NCBI GenBank assembly: GCA_050480705.1
Contig: JBJHAX010000004.1
Span: forward strand, 40,281 to 104,280
DNA length: 64,000 bases
Reading direction: 5' to 3'
From: JBJHAX01 sp050480705
GTDB lineage: Bacteria > Actinomycetota > Nitriliruptoria > Nitriliruptorales > Nitriliruptoraceae
The notes under the pieces are model-generated. The model had not been told where the DNA came from, made no database searches, and saw nothing but the letters and a program-made list of their open reading frames with translations. Position 1 is the stretch's first letter. Each line of letters begins with the position of its first letter. Both the position numbers and the translations under genes were made by a program. Of this stretch, positions 11,280 to 20,962 are shown in pieces.

Positions 11280-11765
11280 TTGCCTGCCGCCGAGCTTGGA
11301 GGCGACGTGGACGAGCACGGACGTGGTCAAGGCGTGCAGGTTCGCACGCTGCTGGTAGGCGGGATGCCGCTGCTCGTCGCGTCGTCACGATCCGAGGACG
11401 AGCAACTGCGCGAACGCGTGGTCGCCGCCGGTGTCGAGCCTCTGGACGCGTTCGTCGGACGTGAGCTGCCGCGCGGTGCGCGTGTCGGCTTCGTCGTCGA
11501 CGACACCGAACTCCGCCTGGTCGACGAGCGCGACACGACACTGCTGCGCGCTGCGCGCGAAGGCCTCGACTCCGGATGGTTCGACCGCGCCCGCCAGTTG
11601 AAGGGAACGATGCTCGTCCTCGTGCGCGCGCGCGACCTCGCGCCGCTGCACGACGAGCGTTCGATGGCCCGCCTTCTCGATGACGCGGCTTCAGACGGCG
11701 ATGCCTGGGGTGCGGTGGTCGGCTTCGGCGAACAACGGCCTTCGCTGCCGCTGATGATCGGTTGA
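11280..11765 (+). CDS. conserved-looking protein of unknown function, 161 aa
   Basis: I do not recognise this family. The codon pattern is strongly coding and the product is soluble, with no signal peptide or membrane helix: a beta-rich N-terminal half (VRTLLVGGMPLLVASS), then a helical middle and a C-terminal GFGEQRPSLPLMIG. Two starts have good ribosome sites: TTG 11280 (GGAGGG at 11269-11274) and GTG 11307 (TTGGAGG at 11296-11302); the longer is listed. It is divergent from the exonuclease and convergent with the ABC-F gene, so it appears to be a single-gene unit. Confidence 0.65.
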   Translation: MPAAELGGDVDEHGRGQGVQVRTLLVGGMPLLVASSRSEDEQLRERVVAAGVEPLDAFVGRELPRGARVGFVVDDTELRLVDERDTTLLRAAREGLDSGWFDRARQLKGTMLVLVRARDLAPLHDERSMARLLDDAASDGDAWGAVVGFGEQRPSLPLMIG

Positions 11766-11808
11766 CGTCGAATCCTTCGGTGTGTGCGGTCGAGCATGCA
11801 CGCGCGCG

Positions 11809-13536
11809 TCAGTCGCTGACCGCGTGTTCGAGCCAGGCGTCCTCGGCGGCGGCGAGTTCGGTGCTGATCGCGCTGCGCGTCGCGGCGAGCTCGGCGAGCA
11901 CCTCGGGCTGTGAGGCGTGTTCAGCCATGTCGTGGTCGAGTTGGCCCAGGCGGGCTTCGAGCTCGGCCATGCGTTGTTCGAGTGCGCGCTGACGTCGCCG
12001 CGCTTGCTGACGTGCGCGGTTGTCGACCGCGGAATCGTCCGCGCCGTGTCCTGCCGGCCGGGAAGCAGGCTGGTCGTGTCGCGTCTGCCGGTAGGCGTCG
12101 AGGTCGAGATGTTCGACGACACGGCCGTCCTCCAGCGCGAGCGTGCGATCGGTCAGGCGGTCGAGGACATAGCGGTCGTGCGAGGCGACGATCAGCGTGC
12201 CGGTGAATCCGTCGAGGTGATCCTCGAGCGCGCTGAGTGTCTCGAGGTCCAGGTCGTTCGTGGGTTCGTCGAGCAGCACGACGTTGGGTGCCTCGACGAG
12301 CACGTGCAGCAGCGCCAGCCGCCGTTGCTCGCCGCCTGAGAGTTCCGTGACCGGGGTGCGCAGCTGCTCGCCGAGGCCGAACCGTTCCGCGAGCCGGTGT
12401 GCGGGCAGTGTGGATCCGTCCGCGAGTGGGATGTGCTCGGCGATCGCGAGCAGTGTGTCGAGCGCGTCGGCTGACGGATCGTCGATGCGTACCCGTTGCT
12501 CGTACAGCGCCGAGTGCACCGTGTGCCCGATGCGTCGCGTGCCCCCGTCGACGTCGCGGCGACCTGCCAGCACCTCGAGCAAGGTGGTCTTGCCCGCACC
12601 GTTGGGTCCGACGACGCCGACGCGTTCACCGGGTCCGATCGCAAGATCGACCTGGTCGAGGATCACGCGATCGCCCCGACGCACCGTCACGTCCTCGAGG
12701 GTGACGACGTCGCGTCCGAGACGACGGCGGCCCGTTCCCAGCTCGAGCGGTCGTTCATCTTCCGTCGTCGCCTCCCGGCGGATCTGGTCGACCTGTTCGA
12801 CACGAAATCGAGGTTTTGTTCCACGTGCCTTGGGTCGACGCTGGAGCCATGCGACTTCTTTGCGCAGCAGGTTGCGGGCGCGGGCCGAGCGCGCATCGCG
12901 CTGGGCAGCGCGTGCAGCACGGGCTTCGAGCAGATGCGAGTAGCTGCCCGTGCTCCAGTGGATGGTTGCTCCCGAAGGTCCCGGTTCGAGGTCGAGCATC
13001 GCGTCGACGGCCCGCTCGAGCACGTAACGGTCGTGTGTGACGACGACGACAGCGCAGCGTCGCCGGCCGAGTTCGTGCTCGAGCCAGTCGATCATGTCGA
13101 CGTCGAGATGGTTGGTGGGCTCGTCGAGGACGAGCAGGTCAGCCGGTGCGACGAGCACGCGGGCGAGGTCGACGCGTCGCCGCTGGCCCTCCGACATCGC
13201 GTTGGTGGGCGCGGCGGGATCGATGCCGAGGCGGTCGAGGATCGCGGCGGCTTCGTCGGGCCGAACGCCGTCGCCGGCGACGATGCGGCCGGCCTCGTCG
13301 TCGGACCAGGTCGGCGCCTGGGGCAGCCACCCGATGTGCGTTCCGCGCCGGACGACGATCTCTCCAGCGTCCGGGACACGCTCGCCTGCGAGCATTCGCA
13401 GCAACGTCGACTTGCCGACACCGTTGGGCCCGACGACGCCGACACGGTCGGTGTCGTCGAGGCCGAAGGAGGCGTGTTCGAACAACGTCCGGCCGTCGAC
13501 ACGCGCGGCGAGGTCGTGGACCGAAACGAGGTGCAT
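11809..13536 (-). CDS. ABC-F family ATPase (copy 1)
   Basis: Duplicated ABC ATPase without membrane domains; ABC-F proteins bind ribosomes and rescue stalled translation or confer antibiotic protection. Walker A GPNGVGKST and SEGQRRRVDLARVL form the first domain; Walker A GPNGAGKTT and LSGGEQRRLALL the second, each with a DEPTN Walker B. A charged linker joins them and a C-terminal Arg/Glu-rich coiled coil follows (QQARRRQRALEQRM). 575 aa. The start is ATG 13536: TAACCT on the minus strand sits only 8 nt upstream with no Shine-Dalgarno, so it looks leaderless. It faces a second ABC-F gene across about 80 bp. Which ABC-F subtype it is cannot be said. Confidence 0.9.
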   Translation of the reverse strand: MHLVSVHDLAARVDGRTLFEHASFGLDDTDRVGVVGPNGVGKSTLLRMLAGERVPDAGEIVVRRGTHIGWLPQAPTWSDDEAGRIVAGDGVRPDEAAAILDRLGIDPAAPTNAMSEGQRRRVDLARVLVAPADLLVLDEPTNHLDVDMIDWLEHELGRRRCAVVVVTHDRYVLERAVDAMLDLEPGPSGATIHWSTGSYSHLLEARAARAAQRDARSARARNLLRKEVAWLQRRPKARGTKPRFRVEQVDQIRREATTEDERPLELGTGRRRLGRDVVTLEDVTVRRGDRVILDQVDLAIGPGERVGVVGPNGAGKTTLLEVLAGRRDVDGGTRRIGHTVHSALYEQRVRIDDPSADALDTLLAIAEHIPLADGSTLPAHRLAERFGLGEQLRTPVTELSGGEQRRLALLHVLVEAPNVVLLDEPTNDLDLETLSALEDHLDGFTGTLIVASHDRYVLDRLTDRTLALEDGRVVEHLDLDAYRQTRHDQPASRPAGHGADDSAVDNRARQQARRRQRALEQRMAELEARLGQLDHDMAEHASQPEVLAELAATRSAISTELAAAEDAWLEHAVSD

Positions 13537-13544
13537 GAGGCGAA

Positions 13545-13550
13545 AGGTTA
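13545..13550 (-). promoter_or_regulatory. -10 box of a leaderless ABC-F gene
   Basis: TAACCT read on the minus strand, 8 nt before ATG 13536, matching the TANNNT-N6-8-start pattern repeated in this window. Confidence 0.5.
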
Positions 13551-13583
13551 GGCCGTACCGGCGGGACGTCACGCCGCGGCCAG

Positions 13584-13589
13584 TAGCCT
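13584..13589 (+). promoter_or_regulatory. candidate -10 box of ABC-F copy 2
   Basis: TAGCCT lies 30 nt before the TTG start of ABC-F copy 2, giving a short leader that contains AAAGG (13607-13611) as ribosome site. The two divergent promoters are only about 35 bp apart. Confidence 0.4.
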
Positions 13590-13619
13590 CGTGAGCTGTC
13601 GTGCACAAAGGTGGCCGGG

Positions 13620-15593
13620 TTGCTCAGTTGTTCCGACGTCGCGGTCACCCTCGGTGGGCGCACGCTGTTCGCCGACGTCGATCTGCGCCTGGTTCCCAGC
13701 AGCCGTGTTGCCCTGGTCGGCGGCAACGGCGCCGGCAAGACGACGCTGCTGCAGGTCGTCGTCGGGGAGCGTGTGCCTGATTCGGGGACGGTGAGCCGGC
13801 CACGCGACCTGCGCGTGGGCTGGCTGCCGCAGGACGTCGTCGACGACGCCTCGGGGCATCCCGACGTCATCAGCTATGTCCTCGACGGTGCCGAGCACCT
13901 GCGCGATCTGGAGCGCCGGCTGCGTGATCTCGAGCAGCAGCTCGAGTCCGCCTCACGCGACGAACAGGAACAGGTGCTCGAAACCTACGCCGGCGTGCAG
14001 GACCGTTTCCGCCAGCTTGGCGGCTATGAGCTCGAATCCGACGCCTTCCGCACGCTCGCGGGACTCGGCTTCTCCGATGACGAGGCGCGTCGCCCGCCAG
14101 CCGAGTTGTCAGGAGGGTGGCGGGTGCGCGCTGCGTTGGCGCGCCTGCTCGTCGCGCGTCCTGATCTGCTCGTGCTCGACGAGCCCACCAACCATCTCGA
14201 TCTTGAGACGATCCAGTGGCTCGAACAGGTGGTGGGTTCGCTGCCGGGCGCCCTGCTGTTCGTCTCCCACGACCGTGACTTCATCGACGCGACAGCCGAG
14301 ACCATCGTCGAACTCGCTGCGGGCACCGCCACGTCCTACGAAGTCCGATCGGGGACCATCGCTGCCGAGCAGGGCGCGTTCGCGTCGTTCGTGCACCAGC
14401 GCGAGGAACGTCTCGCCCAGCTTCGCGCCACGCGTGCGCAGCAGGATCGACGTCTCGCGGAGGTCGAGCGGTTCGTCGAGCGGTTCCGCTACAAGGCCAC
14501 CAAGGCCCGTCAGGTGCAGTCGCGCGTGCGTGCGCTGGAACGGGTCGAGCGGGTCGAGGTACCCGAGCATCGCGCGCTCGTCGCCCGTTTCCAGTTCCCC
14601 GAACCGCCGCGTTCGGGACGCCTGGTCGCCGAGTTGGTGGATGTCGAGGCCGGCTATGGCGATCGGACCGTCCTACGAGGTGTCGACCTCGCGATCGAGC
14701 GGGGCAGAAAAGTCGCGCTCGTGGGCCCCAACGGTGCCGGCAAATCAACGCTGCTGCGTCTGCTGGCTGGTGAACTCCAACCACGTTCGGGGCAGCTCCG
14801 CACAGGCCACAACGTCGAGGTCGCCGTCGTCGACCAGCACCAAGCCGAAGCGATGGATCTGACGCGTACGGTGATCGCCGAATTCCTCACCGCACTCGAC
14901 GATCGGCATCGTGCGTTGAACCACCGCACGATGCTCGGTGCGTTCGGGTTCCCCGGCGATCTGGCCGATCGTGTCGTCGGCGAACTCTCCGGGGGTGAAC
15001 GCACACGACTCGGCCTGGCGAAGGTGATGGCGTCGCCCGTGAACCTGCTGCTGCTCGACGAGCCCACCAACCATCTGGATCTCGCGTCGCGCGACGTGCT
15101 CGAAGACGCCATCGACGCCTATCCGGGAACCGTCGTGCTGATCACGCACGACCGGCACGTGATCAGATCCACCGCCGACTTCGTCGTCGAGGTGGCCGAC
15201 GGGCGGGTGGAGTCGTTCGACGGCACGTACGAGGAGTTCGTCGTCGCCCGTACACCGTCCTCGCAACGAGTCACCGAAGAACCTTCGATGTCCGCCGCCC
15301 CGAAACGTCGCGACGGGGAGCGCCGCGAACACGACCGCGAACGCCGCCGTCTCGAGAAGCGCGCTGCGGCGCTCGAAGCCGATCTGGTCGCGGCTGAGCA
15401 GCGTGTTGCCGAGTTGACGACGCAACTCGCCGATCCACGCACCTATGACGACGACGCGCATGCACGCGACCTCGTGACACGGCACGGAGAGGCGAAGGAT
15501 CACGCCGCGCGGCTGTTCGACCAGTGGGAGCAGGCACTCGCAGCCCTGGAGAACGCCGACGCCGATGCCGAGCCGCACCACGAGATGTCCTGA
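13620..15593 (+). CDS. ABC-F family ATPase (copy 2)
   Basis: Second duplicated ABC ATPase: first Walker A GGNGAGKTT, signature LSGGWRVRAALARLL, DEPTNHLD; second Walker A GPNGAGKST, signature LSGGERTRLGLAKVM, DEPTNHLD. The inter-domain linker is long and helical (RYKATKARQVQSRVRALERV), and a C-terminal coiled coil (HDRERRRLEKRAAALEADL) resembles the Uup-type arm. TTG 13620 gives the usual MLSxxDVxV beginning and has AAAGG eight bases upstream; GTG 13611 is an alternative. 657 aa. Known ABC-F proteins act on the ribosome; antibiotic protection versus a housekeeping role cannot be decided from sequence. Confidence 0.9.
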   Translation: MLSCSDVAVTLGGRTLFADVDLRLVPSSRVALVGGNGAGKTTLLQVVVGERVPDSGTVSRPRDLRVGWLPQDVVDDASGHPDVISYVLDGAEHLRDLERRLRDLEQQLESASRDEQEQVLETYAGVQDRFRQLGGYELESDAFRTLAGLGFSDDEARRPPAELSGGWRVRAALARLLVARPDLLVLDEPTNHLDLETIQWLEQVVGSLPGALLFVSHDRDFIDATAETIVELAAGTATSYEVRSGTIAAEQGAFASFVHQREERLAQLRATRAQQDRRLAEVERFVERFRYKATKARQVQSRVRALERVERVEVPEHRALVARFQFPEPPRSGRLVAELVDVEAGYGDRTVLRGVDLAIERGRKVALVGPNGAGKSTLLRLLAGELQPRSGQLRTGHNVEVAVVDQHQAEAMDLTRTVIAEFLTALDDRHRALNHRTMLGAFGFPGDLADRVVGELSGGERTRLGLAKVMASPVNLLLLDEPTNHLDLASRDVLEDAIDAYPGTVVLITHDRHVIRSTADFVVEVADGRVESFDGTYEEFVVARTPSSQRVTEEPSMSAAPKRRDGERREHDRERRRLEKRAAALEADLVAAEQRVAELTTQLADPRTYDDDAHARDLVTRHGEAKDHAARLFDQWEQALAALENADADAEPHHEMS

Positions 15594-15626
15594 CCGGTCG
15601 ATGCGGCTCGGGATGTAGCGGCCGTG

Positions 15627-15632
15627 TAGCGT
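15627..15632 (+). promoter_or_regulatory. candidate -10 box of the malic enzyme gene
   Basis: TAGCGT with a GTG exactly 8 nt later (15641) that is in frame with the malic enzyme. Either translation starts there without a leader, or transcription starts there and the ribosome uses ATG 15674/15677 behind GGAG (15666-15669). Confidence 0.4.
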
Positions 15633-15673
15633 CAGGGGCCGTGTTCCAGACGGCCCGACGGCAACGGAGTGTC

Positions 15674-17089
<1,416 letters not shown>

Positions 17090-17101
17090 CGTGCCGGTGC
17101 G

Positions 17102-18394
17102 TCAGCGCTTCTGGATCGGGACGTAGTCGCGCTCGCCGGGGCCGACGTACAGCTGGCGAGGACGTGAGATCGCCTGCTCTTCGTCGAGCAGGTTCTCCTG
17201 CCAGTGGGCGAGCCACCCGGGGATACGTCCCATCGCGAACAGCGACGTGAAGATCGACGTCGGGAACCCCATCGCCTGGTAAATGATGCCCGAATAGAAG
17301 TCCACGTTCGGGTACAGCTTGCGTTCGACGAAGTAGTCGTCTTCGAGTGCGATCCGTTCGAGTTCCACGGCGATGTCGAGCATCGGATTGCGTCCGGTGA
17401 CTTCGAAGACCTGGTGGGCGAGTTCCCGGATCACCTTCGCGCGAGGGTCGTAGTTCTTGTAGACACGGTGGCCGAATCCCATGAGGCGGAAATCGAGGTC
17501 CTTGACCTTCTTGACGTACTCCGGGACGCGGTCGACGGAACCGATCTCCTCGAGCATCGTCAACACCGCTTCGTTGGCGCCTCCGTGCTTGGGCCCGTAG
17601 AGGGCGGCGCACGCGCCCGCTGCGGCCGAATACGGGTCGGCGTCCGATGAGCCGATTCCACGCATCGTCGTCGTCGAGCAGTTCTGCTCGTGGTCTGCGT
17701 GCAGGATCAGCAGGACGTCGAGGGCGCGTTCGAGGATCGGGTCCGGTTCGTACTTCAGCTCGGTTGTCTTCCACATCATGTTGAGGAAGTTGCCCGTGAA
17801 CGACAGGTCGTTGTCGGGGTACGAGTAGCGCATTCCGATCGAGTGCCGGTAGGCGAAGGCGGCGATCGTGGGGAACTTGGCGATCAGCCGGATGATCTGC
17901 ATCCGGCGGACCTCGGCGTCATCGATGTCCTTGGCCTCCGGGTAGAACGTCGACAGGCCACCCACCGTCGACACGAGCATCCCCATCGGATGGGCGTCGT
18001 GGTGGAAGCCGTCCATGAACTGCTTGATGTTCTCGTGGATGAACGTGTGGTGGGTGATGTCGTGTTCCCACGCGTCCGCCTCGTCGGCGGTGGGCAGCTC
18101 GCCGTGCAGCAGCAAGTAGGCGACCTCGAGGAACGACGACTGCTCGGCCAACTGCTCGATGGGGTAGCCGCGGTAGGTCAGGATCCCGGTCTCACCGTCG
18201 ATGTAGGTGATCTCGCTTCGACAGCTCGCCGTGTTCTTGAAGCCGGGGTCGTAGGTCATCACCCCGAAGTCGTCGTCGGACACTTTGATCTGCCGCAGAT
18301 CCATCGCCTGGATCGCCCCGTGCTCGAGCGGCACCTCGTAGGTGCGGCCGGTGCGGTTGTCGGTGATCGTGAGGGTGTCCGTACGGTCGCTCAT
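17102..18394 (-). CDS. gltA: citrate synthase
   Basis: Condenses acetyl-CoA with oxaloacetate, entry step of the TCA cycle. Type II (hexameric, GltA-like) features are visible: an N-terminal beta domain before GILTYRGYPIEQLAE, the catalytic histidines in LHADHEQN and GPKHGGANE, GFGHRVYKNYDPRAK and the C-terminal catalytic Asp in YPNVDFYSG. 430 aa, the normal length. The start ATG 18394 is chosen because MSDRTDTLTITDN matches the usual N-terminus; AGGAGA lies about 12 nt upstream. A MarR-type regulator is encoded 101 bp upstream on the same strand. Confidence 0.96.
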   Translation of the reverse strand: MSDRTDTLTITDNRTGRTYEVPLEHGAIQAMDLRQIKVSDDDFGVMTYDPGFKNTASCRSEITYIDGETGILTYRGYPIEQLAEQSSFLEVAYLLLHGELPTADEADAWEHDITHHTFIHENIKQFMDGFHHDAHPMGMLVSTVGGLSTFYPEAKDIDDAEVRRMQIIRLIAKFPTIAAFAYRHSIGMRYSYPDNDLSFTGNFLNMMWKTTELKYEPDPILERALDVLLILHADHEQNCSTTTMRGIGSSDADPYSAAAGACAALYGPKHGGANEAVLTMLEEIGSVDRVPEYVKKVKDLDFRLMGFGHRVYKNYDPRAKVIRELAHQVFEVTGRNPMLDIAVELERIALEDDYFVERKLYPNVDFYSGIIYQAMGFPTSIFTSLFAMGRIPGWLAHWQENLLDEEQAISRPRQLYVGPGERDYVPIQKR

Positions 18395-18495
18395 CGTGGA
18401 GAGTTCTCCTGCTGGTGCGATCGGCGGGGTGCGCACGTTATCCGCACCCTCCGGCGGACGCGTGGTCGCCAACCGCCGTGGTCGGTCTGGCTGCG

Positions 18496-18969
18496 TCAGT
18501 CCCCGGCGGCGCGTGCGATGCGCTCGAGCGCACGTTCGATGATGGCCGCTTCGTCGGCACTGAGGTGGCGTGCGAAGTGCTCGTGAACGCCGCGCAAATG
18601 GGTGGGAGCGGTGGCCCTGAGCCGGGCGAGCCCCTCGTCCGTGAGTTGCGCGTAGGTCCCTCGGCGATCCGAGTCGCAGGCGACCCGGCGAACGAGGCGG
18701 GCCTGTTCCATGCGGTCGACCAGGCGGGTCAGTCCGCTCTTCGACAACAGCACGGCCTGGGCGAGGTCCTGCATCCGCAGGCGGTCGTCGTCGGCTTCGT
18801 GGAGCTGCACGAGCACGTCGTACCAGGCGAGTGGAAGCTGCTCGGTCTCGCGCAGCTCGCGCTCGAGCTGCTCGATCGTGCGGGCGTGTGCCTCGAGAAA
18901 TGCACGCCAGGCACGCAGCTGCGGCGTTGCGGGTCCGCTGCGCCGTGCGAGCGTTGTCGTTGTTGTCAT
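18496..18969 (-). CDS. MarR-family transcriptional regulator
   Basis: Winged-helix DNA-binding protein, normally a dimeric repressor released by small molecules. The helix-turn-helix RMQDLAQAVLLSKSGLTRLVDRME is followed by the wing with the typical CDSDRRGTYAQLTDEG motif. 157 aa. A TAGACT box lies 7 nt before the ATG with no Shine-Dalgarno, so the mRNA looks leaderless. It lies 101 bp upstream of gltA on the same strand, so gltA could be co-transcribed or the two merely adjacent; no operator palindrome stood out. The ligand is unknown. Confidence 0.9.
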   Translation of the reverse strand: MTTTTTLARRSGPATPQLRAWRAFLEAHARTIEQLERELRETEQLPLAWYDVLVQLHEADDDRLRMQDLAQAVLLSKSGLTRLVDRMEQARLVRRVACDSDRRGTYAQLTDEGLARLRATAPTHLRGVHEHFARHLSADEAAIIERALERIARAAGD

Positions 18970-18976
18970 GGCTGGC

Positions 18977-18982
18977 AGTCTA
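18977..18982 (-). promoter_or_regulatory. -10 box of the leaderless marR gene
   Basis: TAGACT on the minus strand, 7 nt before ATG 18969. The same hexamer precedes the fmdB gene at 57154-57159. Confidence 0.5.
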
Positions 18983-19036
18983 GGTCGGAGAACGGGCCCT
19001 GATGGACGTAGAAGGCTTCAGATGTGACATCACAAC

Positions 19037-19065
19037 GTCGCGCGCCCCTGTGTGGGACGCGCGAC
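19037..19065 (-). terminator. strong hairpin downstream of the histone gene
   Basis: GTCGCGCG / CGCGCGAC arms (8 bp) continue inward as CCC/GGG around a short TGTGT loop. A second hairpin, GCCGGC-CGAT-GCCGGC, lies at 19072-19087. Both are downstream of the histone stop and upstream of marR, with no T-run. Confidence 0.5.
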
Positions 19066-19102
19066 GAAGGTGCCGGCCGATGCCGGCGTCGAGCGGTGTG
19101 GC

Positions 19103-19279
19103 CTACAGGTCGTAGGGACGCAGCGTGCCACGGCCGTTGTTCTTGGCACGGCGGGCCGCCTCGGCGAGCATCTGGTTGATCTTCGCGTTGAGTGCGTCCG
19201 GGAACGTCGAGTCCATGCGCAGGTCCTGGCGCTTGACAGCTTCCTTGACCTTGCTCTGGACGACGAGCGAGTCCGCCAT
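19103..19279 (-). CDS. bacterial histone-fold protein, 58 aa
   Basis: A minimal single histone fold. A short basic helix (SKVKEAVKR, residues 9-17) precedes a long central helix (FPDALNAKINQMLAEAARRA, residues 26-45), a loop with NNGRGT in which R50 and T52 match the paired RxT residues of archaeal histones and of Bdellovibrio Bd0055, and a very short third helix (RPYDL) at the C-terminus. Nine or more Lys/Arg residues are spread along the chain, as expected for DNA binding. It starts at ATG 19279 with AGGAG upstream; an in-frame ATG at 19330 has no such site. Monocistronic: a divergent photolyase gene lies on one side and strong hairpins on the other. Cellular role unknown; nucleoid binding is inferred. 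Confidence 0.8.
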   Translation of the reverse strand: MADSLVVQSKVKEAVKRQDLRMDSTFPDALNAKINQMLAEAARRAKNNGRGTLRPYDL

Positions 19280-19541
19280 ATCGAATGCTCCTGTCAGTCG
19301 GCGTGTCGGGTGGAACGAGGTGATCGTCACGCGGTGACACCACCGTCGGTGACCGTCGTGGATGTTCGATCCAACTGCACACTAGAGGCCCAATGGGCCA
19401 AAACGCGAGCATTTCCCACTGTCCACCCGTCCCGCGCCGATCGCACCGATCCGCCGGAACGTAGTGGGACGAACACGTTGTGCCGCCATGGAGCTGTGGC
19501 GCGACGCCGTCGACATGGGCCTGTTCCGACCGACAGTCAGG

Positions 19542-20927
19542 ATGCACGTGACGACAGCGGTCGTCCTCTTCACCCGGGATCTGCGTGTGCACGACAACCC
19601 TGCGCTCGTCGCGGCGTGCCGCCGTGCCGATGAGGTCGTGCCGCTGTTCGTGTTCGATGACGAGGTGCTGCGTGGGCGCTTCGCGTCGCCCAACCGTGCC
19701 GTCGCACTGCACGTTGCGTTGCGCGGACTCGCACGCGAGATCGAGGCCCGCGGGGGCCGACTGCACCTGGCGACAGGCGACCCGATCGCACAAGCAGCCG
19801 CAGCGGCCCGCCGTGCCGGCGCCGACGAGATCCACCTCGCCGGCGACGTCAGTGCGCACGCGCGTCGCCGCGTGACCGGCCTGAGACGTGCGGTCGACGC
19901 CGGTGACGCCGGCCGTGCGCGCCCTCGCGTCGTGGAACATCCCGGCGTCACCGTCGTGCCAGCGGGTGCGCTGGTTCCCTCGGGATCGGATCACTACCGG
20001 GTCTTCACCCCCTATTTCCGGCGCTGGCGTACCGAGTGCTGGCGAGAACCCACCCGTGCGCCTGCACGGATACCGACGCCGCCAGGATTCGGCGGCCAAC
20101 CGCTGCCGGGCATCGGCGACCTCACCGACGACGTGCCTGCCCGAGGCCTGGTCGTCGACGATGAATCCGGGGCACGCAGGCGTCTTGCACGACATCTGGC
20201 CGCACTCGACCGCCCTGAACTGCGGCGTGACGAGCCCGGCGCCGATGCGACGTCACGGCTGTCGGCCGCCCTGCATCTGGGTGTTGTGTCCGCTGCTGAG
20301 TTCGCGCATCTGCTGGCTGAGCAGCCGGAGGCGACCGACGGGCACGAGGCCGTGCTGCGCCAGTTGTGCTGGCGCGACTTCAACCACCAACTGCTCGCTG
20401 CGCGGCCCGATATACCCACCACCGCACTGCGCAGCGATACGCGTGTGTGGCGAGACGACGCTGATGCGTTCGATGCCTGGCGTCAGGGCCACACCGGCTA
20501 CCCCATCGTCGACGCTGGCATGCGCCAACTCCTCGAGGAAGGCTGGATGCACAATCGTGCGCGCTTGCTCGCGGCCTCGTTTCTCACCAAACATCTCGGT
20601 GTGGACTGGCGGCTGGGCGCCGCACACTTCCTGCGACATCTCGTCGACGGCGACCTGGCGAACAACAGCGCGCAGTGGCAGTGGGCGGCGGGGGTCGGCG
20701 TCGACACGCGCCCGGGGCGTTTTCCGAACCCGGTTGCGCAGGCGCGACGTCTCGATCCCGACGGGGCCTACGTGCGGCGCTTCGTGCCCGAGCTGTCCGA
20801 CGTGAGCGGCGGGGCCGTCCACGCCCCCTGGGAGTTCGGTGGCCGTGACGGCTACCCCGCGCCGCTCGTGGATCATGGTCAGGCGCGCGAGGAGTTCGCG
20901 CGCATGCGTGCGGCTGCTCGTCGTTGA
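19542..20927 (+). CDS. phr: deoxyribodipyrimidine photolyase (cryptochrome/photolyase family)
   Basis: FAD enzyme that uses blue light to split UV-induced pyrimidine dimers. The N-terminal antenna domain begins VVLFTRDLRVHDNPAL; the FAD domain carries LRQLCWRDFNHQLL, GHTGYPIVDAGMRQLLEEGW with MHNRARLLAASFLTKHLGVDW, and the substrate/FAD segment NNSAQWQWAAGVGVD followed by FPNPVAQARRLDPDGAYVRR. 461 aa, as for class I CPD photolyases. Start ATG 19542 gives the canonical N-terminus; GTG 19548 is almost equally good. 262 bp of intergenic DNA separate it from the divergent histone gene; I see no clear operator there. CPD versus 6-4 specificity is inferred from overall resemblance. Confidence 0.92.
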   Translation: MHVTTAVVLFTRDLRVHDNPALVAACRRADEVVPLFVFDDEVLRGRFASPNRAVALHVALRGLAREIEARGGRLHLATGDPIAQAAAAARRAGADEIHLAGDVSAHARRRVTGLRRAVDAGDAGRARPRVVEHPGVTVVPAGALVPSGSDHYRVFTPYFRRWRTECWREPTRAPARIPTPPGFGGQPLPGIGDLTDDVPARGLVVDDESGARRRLARHLAALDRPELRRDEPGADATSRLSAALHLGVVSAAEFAHLLAEQPEATDGHEAVLRQLCWRDFNHQLLAARPDIPTTALRSDTRVWRDDADAFDAWRQGHTGYPIVDAGMRQLLEEGWMHNRARLLAASFLTKHLGVDWRLGAAHFLRHLVDGDLANNSAQWQWAAGVGVDTRPGRFPNPVAQARRLDPDGAYVRRFVPELSDVSGGAVHAPWEFGGRDGYPAPLVDHGQAREEFARMRAAARR

Positions 20928-20948
20928 GATACGGCCGTCGTGCGACTC

Positions 20949-20954
20949 TAAGGT
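20949..20954 (+). promoter_or_regulatory. -10 box of the dut gene (probably leaderless)
   Basis: TAAGGT followed 8 nt later by GTG 20963, which is in frame with the dUTPase. Confidence 0.45.
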
Positions 20955-20962
20955 GTGGGGGC

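Noticed and set aside
12496..13551. 351-aa plus-strand frame inside ABC-F copy 1
   Set aside because: Antisense of conserved ABC motifs on the minus strand; no ribosome site or domain.
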